Shown here piece by piece: positions 21,687-34,560 of a stretch of DNA of 64,000 bases (positions are counted from its first letter, which is position 1; each line of letters begins with the position of its first letter). This DNA is from Daphnia carinata (Eukaryota; Arthropoda; Branchiopoda; Diplostraca; Daphniidae). The stretch is taken from NCBI RefSeq assembly GCF_022539665.2, contig NC_081337.1, forward strand, positions 2,456,679 to 2,520,678. The letters are read 5' to 3'. The position numbers and the translations under genes are program-made. The notes under the pieces are model-generated. The model worked only from the letters and a program-made list of their open reading frames with translations. It was not told the DNA's origin and searched no databases.

Positions 21687-24082
21687 CGGCCCGTCAGAAC
21701 AGCGAAGGCACCTACTTCTGCCAGCCCAACAACGACCTGGGCACTGGCAGTTCCAGCTACGTTCATTTGCGGGTCTTTCAACCGCCCCGCTTCATTGGCC
21801 AGTTGCCGCCCGTCTTGCAGAAAAAAGCGCAAGACGCTGATTTTAATGTGACGTGCTCTGCCCAGGGCAAACCGAAGCCATCCATCACGTTGCTCAAGGA
21901 CGGAGTCGAGATGTTGCCCGGCAGCAGTTCGGACGCATACGAATGAATGACGGACAAGTCTGAAGGTCGAAACGCCATCTTTACCGTCCGTTCGACACGA
22001 CGTTTTCACGGCTCTGAACGTCCGGCTTTGTCTCAATTAACGGCCGATGATCGAGGTGTTTATACTTGCGCTTTTGAAAATCAAATCCGTCGCATCGAAT
22101 CCACCTTGACGTTGAAGATCGAACACGCTCCCATTTTGCTGGATCATCGGCCCAAAGTGGCTTCCAACGTCGGCTCGTCGAGTGTCTTGTTGCTGTGCCA
22201 AGTCCAGGCTTACCCGCGACCCAATTTCGAGTGGTCCCTGCGCGACGTGCCCATCATCGGTGGCGACAGCAAATACGAGATGAACGTGACGTCGATCACG
22301 ACCAACGGCAACGACATCTACCAGGGCATTTTGAGAATTAACGACGTCAAAGAGTCCGACAACGGCGATTACACTTGCAAAATGTGGAACGCTGAAGGCG
22401 AAAATGCGGCCGCTGTCCGTCTGCAAGCGACCAGCGCACCGGAGAAAGCGACCAATTTGAGAATTGTCCAGTCGGGTTACGATTCGCTGACGCTCGAATG
22501 GGACGAAGGATTCAATGGCGGATTTGAAAATACTATTTACACTGTCCTCTATCGGGCCGTTTCTTCAAGCAGCGATGCTGGCCAGCAACAAGAAGACGAT
22601 TGTCAGTATGCAAATCCTTGTGTTATTCGAGGTCTGGAACAGCTGCAATCGTACACGTTCCAAGTGCGGGCAGAGAACACGAAAGGCAAGAGCGCGGTGA
22701 GCAACGCCTTAACGGCGTCTACCGTCGTCGATCTGTCCCGAATTCCAGAGCCGAAACAGGTGACGTTCGAGCCCAAAACCAAGACGATCTCGTTCAACGT
22801 CGACTCGCAATTGCCTTTGATGGCCATGGTGGAGAGCCGCATCGAAGGCGATTGGGCCCTTTCGCAAAAGATTTCCGTCCGATCGCCCGTCAGCCGCGAA
22901 GTGCTGGACTTGGTGAAAGATGACGTCGATGATGTCCGCATTAAATTGTGTCTCGAAATGAACACGACGCTGTGCAGCGAGGCCGTGGTGGCCGTGACGG
23001 GTGACCTCATTCAAGAGCCGACCAAAGCGCTGACTGAATTGCCGGCCAAGTACATGGTGGCCATCATCGTGGCATGCGTCGTTGGGTCCCTCGTCTTCGT
23101 TTTGTTCGCCATCTTTTATTGCTATCGGCGCAAACGGGCGCAAAAATTAAAGAAGCTGCTGGAAATGGAGAAGGCCCATTCGGCCCGTCCGACCATCGGC
23201 CAACAGCAACAACAACAGCAGCAACCGCCTCCGCCTTACTACGCCGGACTGGAGAATAAAGGACGCGATCAAAGTTTGATGAATACGAGTCACGGCAGTA
23301 TGCTGGACGATGCGGCCAGCAAGAACGCCCTGTACGCTACCCAAAATGGTTATGGCTACGCCGTGGCCAGCGCTCAGAATAACGGACATGCCAACGGCGA
23401 TTGTAAGTCCCATTTTCATTTGATTTATTTTGATTTATTTGAAATAATGGATAAACTTTAAATTAGGGGTCAATATGGCGTACACGGAACACAGTTATTC
23501 CAATTCGAACAATGGCGGCTCTGTCAATTCTCAAGACTCTTTGTGGCAGTTGAAATTGGCTAGCCAAAATGGCGGCGTTGGCGGAGTGAATGGAGGCGAT
23601 CACCAATTGGGCAATGGAACGCTGCCGGGCAGGTCGTACCACTATGACCCAATGACTCACGGCGGGTACGGCGGATTCGAAGATTACAGTCACTACCCGC
23701 CCAGCACAGGCGATGATTACATGCAGCGCAATAATTACGGCGTCGTGACGGCCAACGGAGATCCTTACGCCGCTGTCCATAATAATGGTAAACGCGTGGA
23801 ACATCTCGGTATAATCTTTTCTTATTTCATTCACGTGAATGATGACGCTGATTTTTCTTTAATTCGTTCGTAGAATCGACCTATCACAACGTGAGCGGCT
23901 TACCCGATCCTTACATGGAGGCCGAGCCGGAGGAGGTGAAACAGCACCAACAACACCAACAGCAACAACAGCAAATGGCGCCACCGCAGCACATTTCCCT
24001 CTCGTTCGACGAATCGCTCGAGAGTGGCTACTCGACGCCCAATTCGCGGAATCGCAGAGTCATCCGCGAGATCATCGTCTAG
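21687..24082 (+). pseudogene. ed: Echinoid-like, 5'-truncated second copy
   Basis: Begins abruptly inside the large exon, at the point matching 51434 of the fuller copy, so Ig domains 1-4 and part of 5 are missing. Exons 21687-23402, 23467-23787 and 23874-24082 have GT-AG introns. An in-frame TGA follows S-S-D-A-Y-E at about 21944-21946, at the same site as in the fuller copy. From 21947 the frame is open: Ig6, Ig7, FnIII, the membrane segment (YMVAIIVACVVGSLVFVLF), a polyglutamine-rich tail and the final R-E-I-I-V. It lacks the second TGA of the other copy but has an extra A-L-T-E-L-P-A-K before the membrane segment. No signal peptide or promoter of its own. Probably a non-functional relic, though its 3' two-thirds has remained open. 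Confidence 0.85.
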
Positions 24083-27000
24083 AGGAAACAGATGCTAATA
24101 TTATTATTTCTTTAAAGATTTACGATTATTAGATGTTGTACAACTCACTTCGTCTCCCTCTCTCGCATCGATCTAATTTAAAATCAGAAGTGAATGACCT
24201 GACAATGTTTTCGCCGTGTGTGCCAAAACACCGTTCGAGGTTTTACCCTTTAACGGAGCGACGACAATCATCACCATTTTCATCACCTGGCCTATTTAAT
24301 GGCCACAATCTTTTTTTGGTTGATTGGCTAAAACAAAAAACAAATTTTCCCTATTTGGTTTTTATGTTTCTTGAAATAACAAATAAGAATTGAGTTTGGA
24401 TTGTGATAGGAAGGCTCAAAGAAGGATATTCATGTGCTGCCCTCTAGTGGGAAAATGGGGGAATTGCTTGCCTGTTATTTGTTTTGTCGCCATTTTGATC
24501 TCGCTGAAATGAAGGGAAAAACAAAAAACGGAAAGAAGGGAATACTGGACCTGGTCCTCATCAGTTAGAGGTCTTGCTTATAAATAGTTAATAAATAATG
24601 AAGTTCTATTTGATTTTCAAAAAAAGCGATGGCATAACCGACAACAAATTCATTTTCGAAAAAAAATTAAAAAAAAAGTGCGATGCTTTATTCGAATGTC
24701 GCCATCATCGACTAGTTATACAATATTTTTTGTGTTTGTTTTCTAATTGTTTTGTGACCATTTCCGTTCAAGCGTCGTGTACATAAGAAGCAACATTGTC
24801 CACCCCCCTGAAGTTACCCCCTCATCCTTCCCGAATGTCTCTAAAAAAAAAAAATTCGTTTTTGTATATAGGACGTGAGAAGAAATATTGCAATTCAAAC
24901 AGAGGATTTCTTTCAATGAAATCCATCGCAACTCTGTACTTCTAGATGCATGCCAATTTTTTCTCTGCATTCCTTAATGTTTTTTTTTTTAATGTTTTGT
25001 CTCCTTCCTTGTTTTTTCCCGGAGACATGAATGGACACAAAAATGAACAATTATCAACGGACGAATGCTCAAATTGCTTCCTTCCAAACGTGAACCCTCG
25101 TGCTGCTCTTTTCTTTCCACCATATTTTTTTTACAACATGTCCATCTGTTTTGACCCTAGTTTTTTCCATTTTGTTTATTCGTTTTATTTTTCGTTGTTG
25201 TACAGTTTTTCTATTTGTAAAGTTGATTCATAAAAAAAAGAAAAACAAGAATAAATGCCGTAGAAGCAACTTAGACTTTAAATAATTCAATAAAGTCTGG
25301 TGCAAATTAATGCAACTGAAGACTATTGAAACGGAAAGCGTTTGAGATGAATTTAAAAATTAATATTGAATTAGATTCTTAGAAAATTTGTTGATTGGTT
25401 AAGATTTGTTGTATGTGAATTCATACTTCGTGCGCTTAGAAAAGCCTAGCCCTCTGGCGTCTTTTTGGTCAACTATTTTCGCACAACGATGCCATATCTA
25501 GATTTTCAAAAATATTGTTCGAAATAAGAACATCTGGCAATGCCCCAGCGACTTCCGTCCTTGCCAAGTGGAATGAGTCATTTGGAAATGTGCAGAAATG
25601 GCGACTTGTTCTAGCCTTCTTAAATCTGAAATTGTGTACATTGAGGCGCGTGTGCTTCTTATTAATTTTCGACATGGGGATTTTAATTTTCATAATCGTT
25701 TTTAGTTGTGCTGTTGTAGCATATAATCAGCATAAAATTAGAAAATTAACATTATTTCCAAATTAAAGACAATTCCATTGGAAGGGCAAAGGTTTTGATG
25801 AGAACACGTGCGGGGAACCGTAAATCTAATTGCTGAAATGTGTAGTGCATTAAGTAAAGAGAGGATAGCTGTACATTGCCAAAACCCGTTAATCTTTTGG
25901 TTAAACATAATCTACAAATTCAATGATGAGTGAAAGAGGTAATATGGAAATAACTAAATTTGCTAATCAAAATTCCAGAAATTCTTTTCATAGAAATGTT
26001 TAACAAGAAATGGATTGATATCCAAAAGTGATGTGATGTGCCCTGTAGTAACTGATTCGTGAATTTGAACTGCAACAAAGCAGCATCTAGTTCGAAGGGA
26101 TTTACAAGATATCTGCTCGCTTAAGGCAAGGTTAGCTGAAGTATTAGCTTTAGGGACATGTTTAGGTAAGAACACTTTCATGTTTAAAAAACTTTGTCAT
26201 GTGCCTCTTCCAAACAGTGCATGTTGCCTTAAAGTAGAGTGTGTAATCTAAACAATTTCTATTTGTTTTACAGATAACCGAGGAGAGTGGTAACTCTTTA
26301 ATGGCTGTTTTCTATTGACCAATTTCACAGCACTGTCATACAGCTGATTGCTGCAGAACACAGGGAATGTGCAGAAGTGATGTAATCCATCAGGGTTTAA
26401 AGTAAGACATTCATTTGCTTTTTTGAGAATGCCAATCTATATTTGTGTGAGACTACAAGAATTTTATCTATTTTATTAGGCCCAATTTTCAGTTCTGTAT
26501 TTTTTTTCAAAAAAGTTTTAGTAGTTAACCATGTCTCATTTCTTACTTTGATAACGATTTTTTTTACTTAACGCGAGTAATAACTTCCTCCTCTTACCTA
26601 GGGAAAGTGCTTAGTAAAACTATAAATGGCTGAGGAGCTCTTGTATGTGGGCAGATGCATGGCGGAAAGCTTCGTTTTCCCAACTGCGCCGATTTTTATA
26701 TTCAGAACGCCTATCAGGTCGCAAAGGTGAGTTACTTGAAACATATATTAATTAAATGAAACAAATCTAAAGATAGCAGGCCATGGATATAGAATTATTT
26801 CTTAAAGGTAATTGTGTCAACTTCCCACATTGTGAGACAAGGTTGTGTACTTGGAAAAACGTTAATGTACAGAATTACCTCTGTTGATTTATAATCTTGC
26901 GTACTGTTACTTGAAAATAACTTGCTGAACGTAATAATGTTAGAAACTTACTATGTATTTAAAGATTCTGTTGGACTCTGGTCCACAGGTCACTTCTAAT

Positions 27001-27090
27001 TTTTTTTCGAACATTTTATTTTATTGTCATGGCTATCCATTAATTGCTTTGGTAACTGCCAAATACGTTTGGCTTCTGTCTTTTCTGTAG
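24083..27090 (+). repeat. E block, copy 2
   Basis: Echinoid 3' UTR and downstream sequence, aligned with 2030-5200 and 53803-56994, with an internal deletion of about 200 bp after 26170. The MAEELLYVGRC frame starts at 26626 and is open to a GTGAGT donor. The 83-codon plus frame at 25515-25766 and the 72-codon minus frame at 25963-26181 are similar to those at 3407 and 3859. AATAAA signals lie near 24592 and 25250. No gene is called. Confidence 0.6.
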
Positions 27091-28456
27091 GCAATCCAAT
27101 CTGATATTACGACCCATTCAAGTTTGCTACGTCCATCACGATACGATCGCTTCAGGTAGAAATGCAAACGTTCGCGCATCCGTTGACCTCACTTTAAACT
27201 TACAGCAAAAGTACGGCAATAATTACTTAAATAATAAAAATAATAATCACCAGTAAAAGCTTCTTAGTATAATTTCATTGCCTTTTTGCAGGTTTTCAGA
27301 TAGTGCTATGTTTGCTTTACGAAGAAAATTTCCGGACTTGTAGAGAAATGTTACATAACCAAACCAAGTACTAAATCTATTTCTTTCCCGTCATTCTTAA
27401 TATTTAGTCCAAATATTTTCTGTCGTTACAACCCACATTTAGATATTTGTCGAATTCAGCACACAGCTGTGAACTTCTACCAAACCAGTCGATGGTAAGA
27501 ATAAAAGATAAGAGAAAGTAGCTTAAGAGCAGTCTGGTCAAAAGTTTTGTTTCATGTCTGATGAATTCACCTTAGTACGGACGATGACGTAACGGCGCTG
27601 GATCCGGATGTGACATCAGTTTTTCCAGTTTGGATTAACATGGCGATGTGTCAGGTATTTACATAAATTTTAAATAGTTATCATCTCTTAAAAACTGACG
27701 TATCATTTTCTGCAGAAGCAGGTGGAAATGCTAAATTTCTATACGAAGCGGATCCCTGTGTTTTTTCTGCTGGACTTGTGATGTAAATCAGCTGTAAACC
27801 TCGCCGCGATTGGATCGAAATGATAAGGTTAGTAACCCTATTCTGAGTAGTCACCTTTTTACGCGGTTGCATTTGATAGTAGACCTGATAAGGGTACTGT
27901 TTGAATGTTAATTTTCAAAGGTTGCGTTCTTATCCTAAAATCCCTGTGTTTTCCGTCGTTGTGCGCCAGAAAACGTTAAATTTTGTGGCGTGTTGGGATC
28001 TTCATCTATTGTAAATAATCAAATCGCGTTCGTAGTTACTTTGATGTTAGAGAATGCTATCGAGCACCTATGGACCAGCATTATCTGATGGCCTAAGTAA
28101 ATGTGTCCATTTGATTCAGCCGCAGCTTTACACACGAAGTAAACTTTTCTATGCGAGGCCAAATTATGTTTGGCCGTTTATTTCTACCACATCAATAAGT
28201 TAGGAAAAGGCGAGTTTGCTGCCATAACGGTTTTTCACATACGCACAGGTGTAATTGAAGTCAACTTTCTCCAAACCAAGTCAGAAATTCTATTTGAAGT
28301 TGAATTCCCAGTCTACAGTGTATTGGACTAACTTTCAATTATGTTTATATAATAATTTCCATAGCAAACGATTGCGACTACAGCATTTCATTGGATGTTG
28401 TTACCTTTCCGTGGCCTTAGGTTCACAGCTGCAAAAATCAATACCGTTTTTGTTGA
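27091..28456. repeat. P block, copy 3, and 3' flank of KA4
   Basis: Full-length P block beginning after the acceptor-like ttttctgtag at 27090. Contains the same exon-like segments and the hairpin near 28155. The region after about 28210 is KA4 3' flank. No convincing open frame. Confidence 0.6.
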
Positions 28457-31400
28457 TTAATTAATAGCAAGGTCTAGCTTGTCAAATAGTTCCATGATTT
28501 CCTCCAAGTTATCTTTTTTGTAATTTTTGCGTAAGAGAACCTTCGCGTCGTAACCGTTGGATTTAATCTCAATTCCTAGTTCAATTAAATATTTGACCGC
28601 GTCGAATAGGTTTTCATTGGAATTAGATTTGCACAGGAAATGCAGCGCATTCCTTCCGTTTTTGTCCTTTGCATGGCTATCAGTTCCAAGGTGAATCAAC
28701 AGTTTGATGGCTTCAATTAAATTTGTGCTTGCATTTTCCTTGCAAAGAACATGGAGTGCGTTAGTTCCGTTGTCACTCTTTGCGTTTACGTCGATTCCGA
28801 GTTGGATCAACTTATCGATTCCATCCATTAAATTTGAGGAGGAATTGTTACCACACAGGAAATGGAGTGCGTTTACCCCGTTGTTGCTCTTTGCGTTTAC
28901 GTCGATTCCGAGTTGGATTAACTTTTCGATTCCATCAATTAAATATGAGGAGAAATTATTTGCGCACAGGGTATGGAGTGCGTTTAATCCATTGTCATCC
29001 TTTGCGTTCACGTCGATTCCGAGTTGGATCAACTTTTCGATTGCATCAATTGGATTTGAGGATGAATTGCTTCTGCAAAGAGCATGGAGTGCGTTTAATC
29101 CATTGTCATCCTTTGCGTTCACGTCGATTCCAAGTTGAATTAACTTATCGATTGCGTCAATTAAATTTGAGGATGAATTCGTTGCGCAGAGGGCATGGAG
29201 TGCGTTTGTTCCGTTGTTGCGCCTTGCGTTCACGCCGATTCCGAGTTGATTTAACTTTTCGATTCCATCCATTAAATTTGAGGATGAATTCGTTGTGCAC
29301 AGGAAATGGAGTGCGTTTGTTCCGTTGTCGCTCTTTGCGTTTACGTCGATTCCGAGTTGAATTAACTTTTCGATTCCATCCATTAAATTTGAGGAGGAAT
29401 TGTTACCACACAGGAAATGGAGTGCGTTTACCCCGTTGTTGCCCTTTGCGTTCACGTCGATTCCGAGTTGGATTAGTTTTTCGATTCCATCCTTTAAATT
29501 TGAGGATGAATTCTTCGTGCACAGGTTATGGAGTGCGTTTAATCCATTGTCATCCTTTGCGTTCACGTCGATTCCGAGTTGGATTAGCTTTTCGATTGCA
29601 TCAATTAAATTTGTGGATGAATTCCACGTGCACAGGGCATGGAGTGCGTTTGCCCCGTTGTTATCCTTTGCGTTCACGTCGATTCCGAGTTGGATTAACT
29701 TTTCGATTCCATCCATTAAATTTGCGGATGAATTCTTTGCGCACAGGTTATGGAGTGCGTTTGTTCCGTTGTCGCGCCTTGCGTTCACGTCGATTCCGAG
29801 TTGGATTAACTTGTCGATTCCGTCAATTAAATTTGTGGATGAATTGTTTAAGCACAGGCAATGGAGTGCGTTCGCTCCGTCGTCGCGCCTTGCGTTCACG
29901 TCGATTCCAAGTTGGATTAATTTATCGATTCCATCCATTAAATTTGAGGATGAATTGTTACCACACAGAAAATGTAGTGCGTTTGCTCCGTTGTCGCTCT
30001 TTGCATTTACGTCGATTCCGAGTTTGATTAACTCATCGATTGCATCCATTAAATTTGGGGATGAATTTCTTGCGCACAGGAGATGTAGTGTGTTCAATCC
30101 GTTGTCAGTCCTTGCGTTTACGTCGATTCCTAGTTGGATTAACTTGCCAATTGCGTCTATTAACTTTAAGCTTGAGTTGTTTGCACACAAAGTGTGGAGT
30201 ACGTTATAGCGGTATTTATCTTCTGCATTAACATCATTTCCGTTTTTGATTAAGAACTCGATTGCATCAGTCAAATAAGGGCTTGAATTGTATGCGCACA
30301 AATAATGGAGTGCGTTTCGTCCGTCGTTGTCTCTTGTTTTCACATCTAGTCCTCCTTGAAGTAAACGCTCGATTGTGCCAATGAAATTAGTGTACGAAAG
30401 GTGTACGCGGCGGAAATGGAATGCGGTAAATCCGCCGCTACTCTTAGCGTTCATGTCGTTTCCGAGTTGAACTAACTTATTGATTGCTCCAAATAAATTT
30501 AAGGATGAATTCTTTGAGCAGAGGAAATGGAGTGCGTTTAATCTGTCGATGATTTTTGCGTTCTCGTCGATTCCGATTTGGATTAATTCTTCCGTTTCGC
30601 CAAATAAATTTGATGATGAATTGCCTTTGCACAGGAAATGGATCGCATTCCTTCCATTTTTGTCCTTGGCATGGATATCAATTCCAAGGTGGATCAAAAG
30701 TTCGATGTTTTCAATTAAATTTGGGCTTGAATTGTTCTCACACATGTAATGGAGTGCGTTTCGTCCGATGTCGTCAGCTGTATTTATATCTACTTCGTTC
30801 TTAAGTAAACCGTTGATTGCGTCAATTAAATTTGATGATGAATTGGAAGCACAGAGGAAATGGAGGGCGTTTGCTCCGAATTCACCGCTCTTTGCTTTCA
30901 CATCAATTCCGAGTTGGATTAACATTTTGATTGGGTCTATTAAATTTGAACTTGAATTGAATGCACACAAAGTGTGGAGTACGTTCATGCCGTTGTTGTC
31001 TTTTGCGTTTCCATCCATTCCGTTTTTGATTAAGAATTCGATTGCATCAGTTAAATGCGGACTGGAATTGTATGTGCACAAAACGTGTAATGCGCTCAGT
31101 CCTTCGTTGCTCTTTGCGTTTCTGTCGATTCCGCGTTTTATCGACAACTCAATTTCATTAATTAAGTTTGAGTTTGAGTTGTTTGCACACACCCAATGTA
31201 GAGCATTCCATCGAAGCTAAATAAAGAAAATAATTAGCGTTAAAGCCCGTTAAATTATTTTCTCGATTAATCCACGTTAATAGCTTTTTGAATGTGCACA
31301 AGATTTTTACTTTCGTTTAAATGGATTGAAGTTCAGTAACAACATCTATTGATGCGATCCTCTCAGTAGGTTTAGTGGTCAACATTTTTGTTAACAAACA

Positions 31401-32274
31401 GCGTGCCCAATGTAAATTATGAATTTCTACGATGAAAACGTATCGAAGGATTTAACGTTAGTGACTATATGTTTGCGAAAGTTATCATTCTTATTTAGAA
31501 ACTTACTATCCATATTAATTGGTATATTCTGTTTGATGTTTGTCATAATTTCATCGTTTGAACCGTACAGATGGTTTCCATTCAAGAGGATGTATCCGAA
31601 GACGAGGCCTTCTGCGAAGACATCGCTGTTCACTGTACCACGATTTCCTTCCAGGACATTGTCAAAGAGAATTTCGTAAAGCTCAGGAGCTAACCAAAAT
31701 TGATTTCCTTTGTATCCACTCATTGTGAATGTTCCTCGTTCATTCACGGTTCGGCACAATCCAAAATCACTCCACTTTAGCGTGGCTTGTTCGCCTTGGT
31801 CAGTCATTTTTACGGAAATCAATATTTCCTCCGGCCTGACACCTCGGTGAACTAAATCTCGCGAATGGATATATGCAAGTCCTGAAGCTAAATGGAGGAA
31901 CATTTCGATAGGGAGTGGTATAGGTCCTTTATATTTCCTACGATTGTCCGAGTTTAAGAACTGCTGATCCAGTGATGCGTCGCAAAATTCCAAAGCAAAA
32001 TATCTAAAAGGTCAATAAATGTACAGTTCTGTGCCTCATCCAAAATGACACTGAAAAAAAAATCTTACTTGAAATATTCATCTCTTTCGAAATGAAGGAG
32101 TTTGACAACATTCGGATGGTCTAATTGTTGAAGAGCTTCAAGCTCGTTGTCTGGTCTGACTGGTTCACCCATCAGTTCAACCCGTTTGATTGCAACCTTT
32201 TGGCCTTGAAATGTACCACGAAACACTGAACCGTAAGCACCTCTTCCTATTAAATCCTTCTTGTCGTACTGCAT
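28457..32274 (-). pseudogene. KA4: kinase-dead copy with a stop before its 24 ankyrin-type repeats
   Basis: Exons 32274-32069, 32003-31507, 31426-31311 and 31216-28457. Exon 1 keeps GRGAYGSVFRG and VAIKRVEL. In exon 2 the catalytic loop reads HRGVRPEEIL instead of HRDIKPENIL, so the catalytic Asp, the Lys and the Asn are all replaced; DFG is kept (WSDFGLCR). Exon 3 has CAA changed to TAA (31317-31319) in the L-Q-S-I-Q motif, ending the product near residue 270, before the ankyrins. Exon 4 is nevertheless open for about 920 codons with 24 repeats. Its first exon lies in frame downstream of KA5 ankyrin sequence without an intervening stop. Either a dying gene, or a pseudokinase whose ankyrin exon is expressed some other way. 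Confidence 0.82.
28750..30170 (-). repeat. Tandem 111-bp repeat array inside KA4
   Basis: Thirteen or so similar 111-bp units encoding NALHFLCGNNSSSNLMDGI-type repeats, less uniform than in KA2 but with pairs of near-identical units that are not adjacent (compare the GNNSSSNLMDG units at about 28840, 29390 and 29945). This suggests block duplication or conversion within the array. Confidence 0.85.
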
Positions 32275-34560
32275 TTTCCCGACGTTCTCATTTGCGGCAG
32301 TATTTGAAAAAAGACCCGGCTCGTCAAATAGTTTTACGATTTTTTCCAAGTTTTCTTTTTTGTAATTTTCGCGTAAGAGAACCTGCGCGTCACAACTGTT
32401 GAAATTTATCTCAATTCCTAGTTGAATTAAAAATTTGATCGCGTCGAATAGGTTTTCACTGGAATTATATCGGCACAGGAAATGGAGCACATTCCATCCG
32501 TTTTTGTCCTTTGCATGGATATTAATTCCAAGTTCGATCAACAGTTTGATGGCTTCAATTAAATGTTGGCCTGTATATTTCGCGCAGAGACTATGGAGTG
32601 CGTTTTTTCCGTCTTTATCGTTTGCGTTCACGTTGATTCCGAGTTGGATTAACTTGCTGATTGCGCCAACTAAATTTGAGGTTGAGTTGTTAGTGCAGAG
32701 ATAATGAAGTGCGTTTACTTCGCGGTCATCCTTTGCGTTCACATCGATTCCGAGTTGGGTTAACTTTTCGATTGAAACACTTAGATTTGAGGATGAATTG
32801 TTTGCACAGAGAGCATGGAGTGCGTTCAATCCGCGGTCATCCTTTGCGTTCACGTCGATTCCGAGTTGCATTAACTTTTCGATTGCATCAATTAGATTTG
32901 AGCTTGAGTTGTTTGCACACAAAGTATGTAGTATGTTCCATCCGTCTTTGCTCCTTACATTAATGTCGATTCCATCTTGGATCAAAAGTTCGATTGCCTC
33001 AGTTGGGTTTGAGCTTGATTCTATTGCATATAAGGTTTGAAACACGCTCAACCCGTCATCGGACTTTGCATCTTCGTCGACTCCAACCTCAGTTAAAAAC
33101 CCAATCACGTCGATTAAATTTTGGCTGGAATTATTTTGACGTAGCAAATGGAGCGCATTCCATCCGTCCTTTTCCTTTGCATTCGCGTCGATGCCGAGTT
33201 TACAATTTGATTGCATCAATTAAATGGGGGCTCGAATTGTTTGCACACAAAACGTGTAGTGCGTTCCATCTGTTTTTGCTGGTTGCGTTCACGTCGATTC
33301 CTTGTTGAACTAACAACTTGATTTCCTCCAATAAGTTTGTGTTTGAATTATTTGCACAGACCCAATGCAGAGCATTCCATCCATTTTCGTCCTTTGATGT
33401 TATATTGATACCGCGCTGAACTAAAGAATTGATCGTTTCCAGAAAGTTAAATTTTTGCTTCTTTTTTGCACATAACTGAATCAATTTTGCTTCTTCGTCG
33501 ACAAGCTAAACAAAGAAAAAATTAGTGTTACAGGGCGTTAAGTAATTTTGACGATTAATTCACGTTGATAGCTTTTTTAATTTTCACAAGATTTTTACTT
33601 TCGTTTGAATCGATTGAAGTTCAGTAACGACAGCTTGTGATGCGATTCTCTCAGTAGGTTTAGTGGTCAACATTTTTGTTAACAAATGACGTGCCCAATG
33701 CAAATTATGAATCTCTATAATGAAACACATTAAAGGGTTTAACGTTAGTGAGTGTGTGTTTGCAAAAGTGTCTGCTTTTAAATTGAAACTTACTGTCCAA
33801 ATTAATCGGTTTATTTTGTTTGATGTTTGTCATGACTTCAAAGTCTGAACCGTAGAGATGTATTCCTTTCAAGAGAATGTAACCGAAGACGAGGCCCTCT
33901 GCGAAGACATCGCTATCAACTGTACCCCGTTTTTCGTCGCCGTTGCTTTCCAAAATTTCGGACAACTCGGGTGAAAACCATTTAAAAGTTCCTCGGATTC
34001 TACTTATTGTGAATGATCCTCGTTCATTCACTTGTCGGCACAATCCAAAATCACCCCACTTCATCGTTGCCCGTTTGTCTTGGTCAACTATTGTGACAGA
34101 AATCAGAATGTTATCCGGTTTAATATCTCGGTGAACTAAACCACGCGAATGGATATATGCAAGGCCTGAAGCTAAATGAAGGAACATTTCGATAGGAATT
34201 GGTATAGGTCCTTTATATTTCCTAGGATCTTCCGGTTTAAAGAAAAGCTGATCCAGTGATGCGTCGCAAAATTCCAAAGCATAATATCTGAAAGATCAAT
34301 AACTGTGCAGGTTCTGTTTCTCATTCAAAATGACGTTTTAAAAAATCTTACTTGAAGGTATCATCGCTTTCAAAATGAAGCAGTTTGACAACATTCTGAT
34401 GGTCTAATTGTTGAAGAGCTTCTAGCTCGTTGTCAACTAAACGGACTGATTCGCCAACCAGCTCAATCCGTTTGATTGCAACCTTTTGGCCTCGAAATGT
34501 ACCACGAAAAACTGAACCGTATCCACCTTTTACAATAAAATCCTTCTTGTCGTACTCCAT
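32069..34560 (-). pseudogene. KA5: kinase-ankyrin copy, frameshifted and fused to KA4 exon 1
   Basis: Exons 34560-34352, 34287-33794 and 33714-33599, then a long fourth exon 33505-32069. The kinase has a degenerate glycine loop (VKGGYGSVFRG, first glycine lost) but retains VAIK, HRDIKPDNIL and WGDFGLCR; APE reads SPE. Exon 4 begins L-V-D-E-E-A-K-L-I-Q, with two repeats, then a 5-bp deletion near 33206 relative to KA3 (attgttaatcaaactc becomes attgtaaactc) shifts the frame to a stop at 33200. The other frame is open from 33219 through seven more repeats and E-K-I-V-K-L-F-D-E. It then continues straight into N-E-N-V-G-K-M-Q-Y-D-K-K, the KA4 kinase start, with no stop or intron. The KA5 3' end and the KA4 promoter have therefore been deleted. 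Confidence 0.82.

Noticed and set aside
22603-23143. Minus-strand frames of 107-144 codons opposite echinoid exons (also 52353-52869)
   Set aside because: Antisense shadows of GC-richer coding sequence; the sense strand is clearly the gene.
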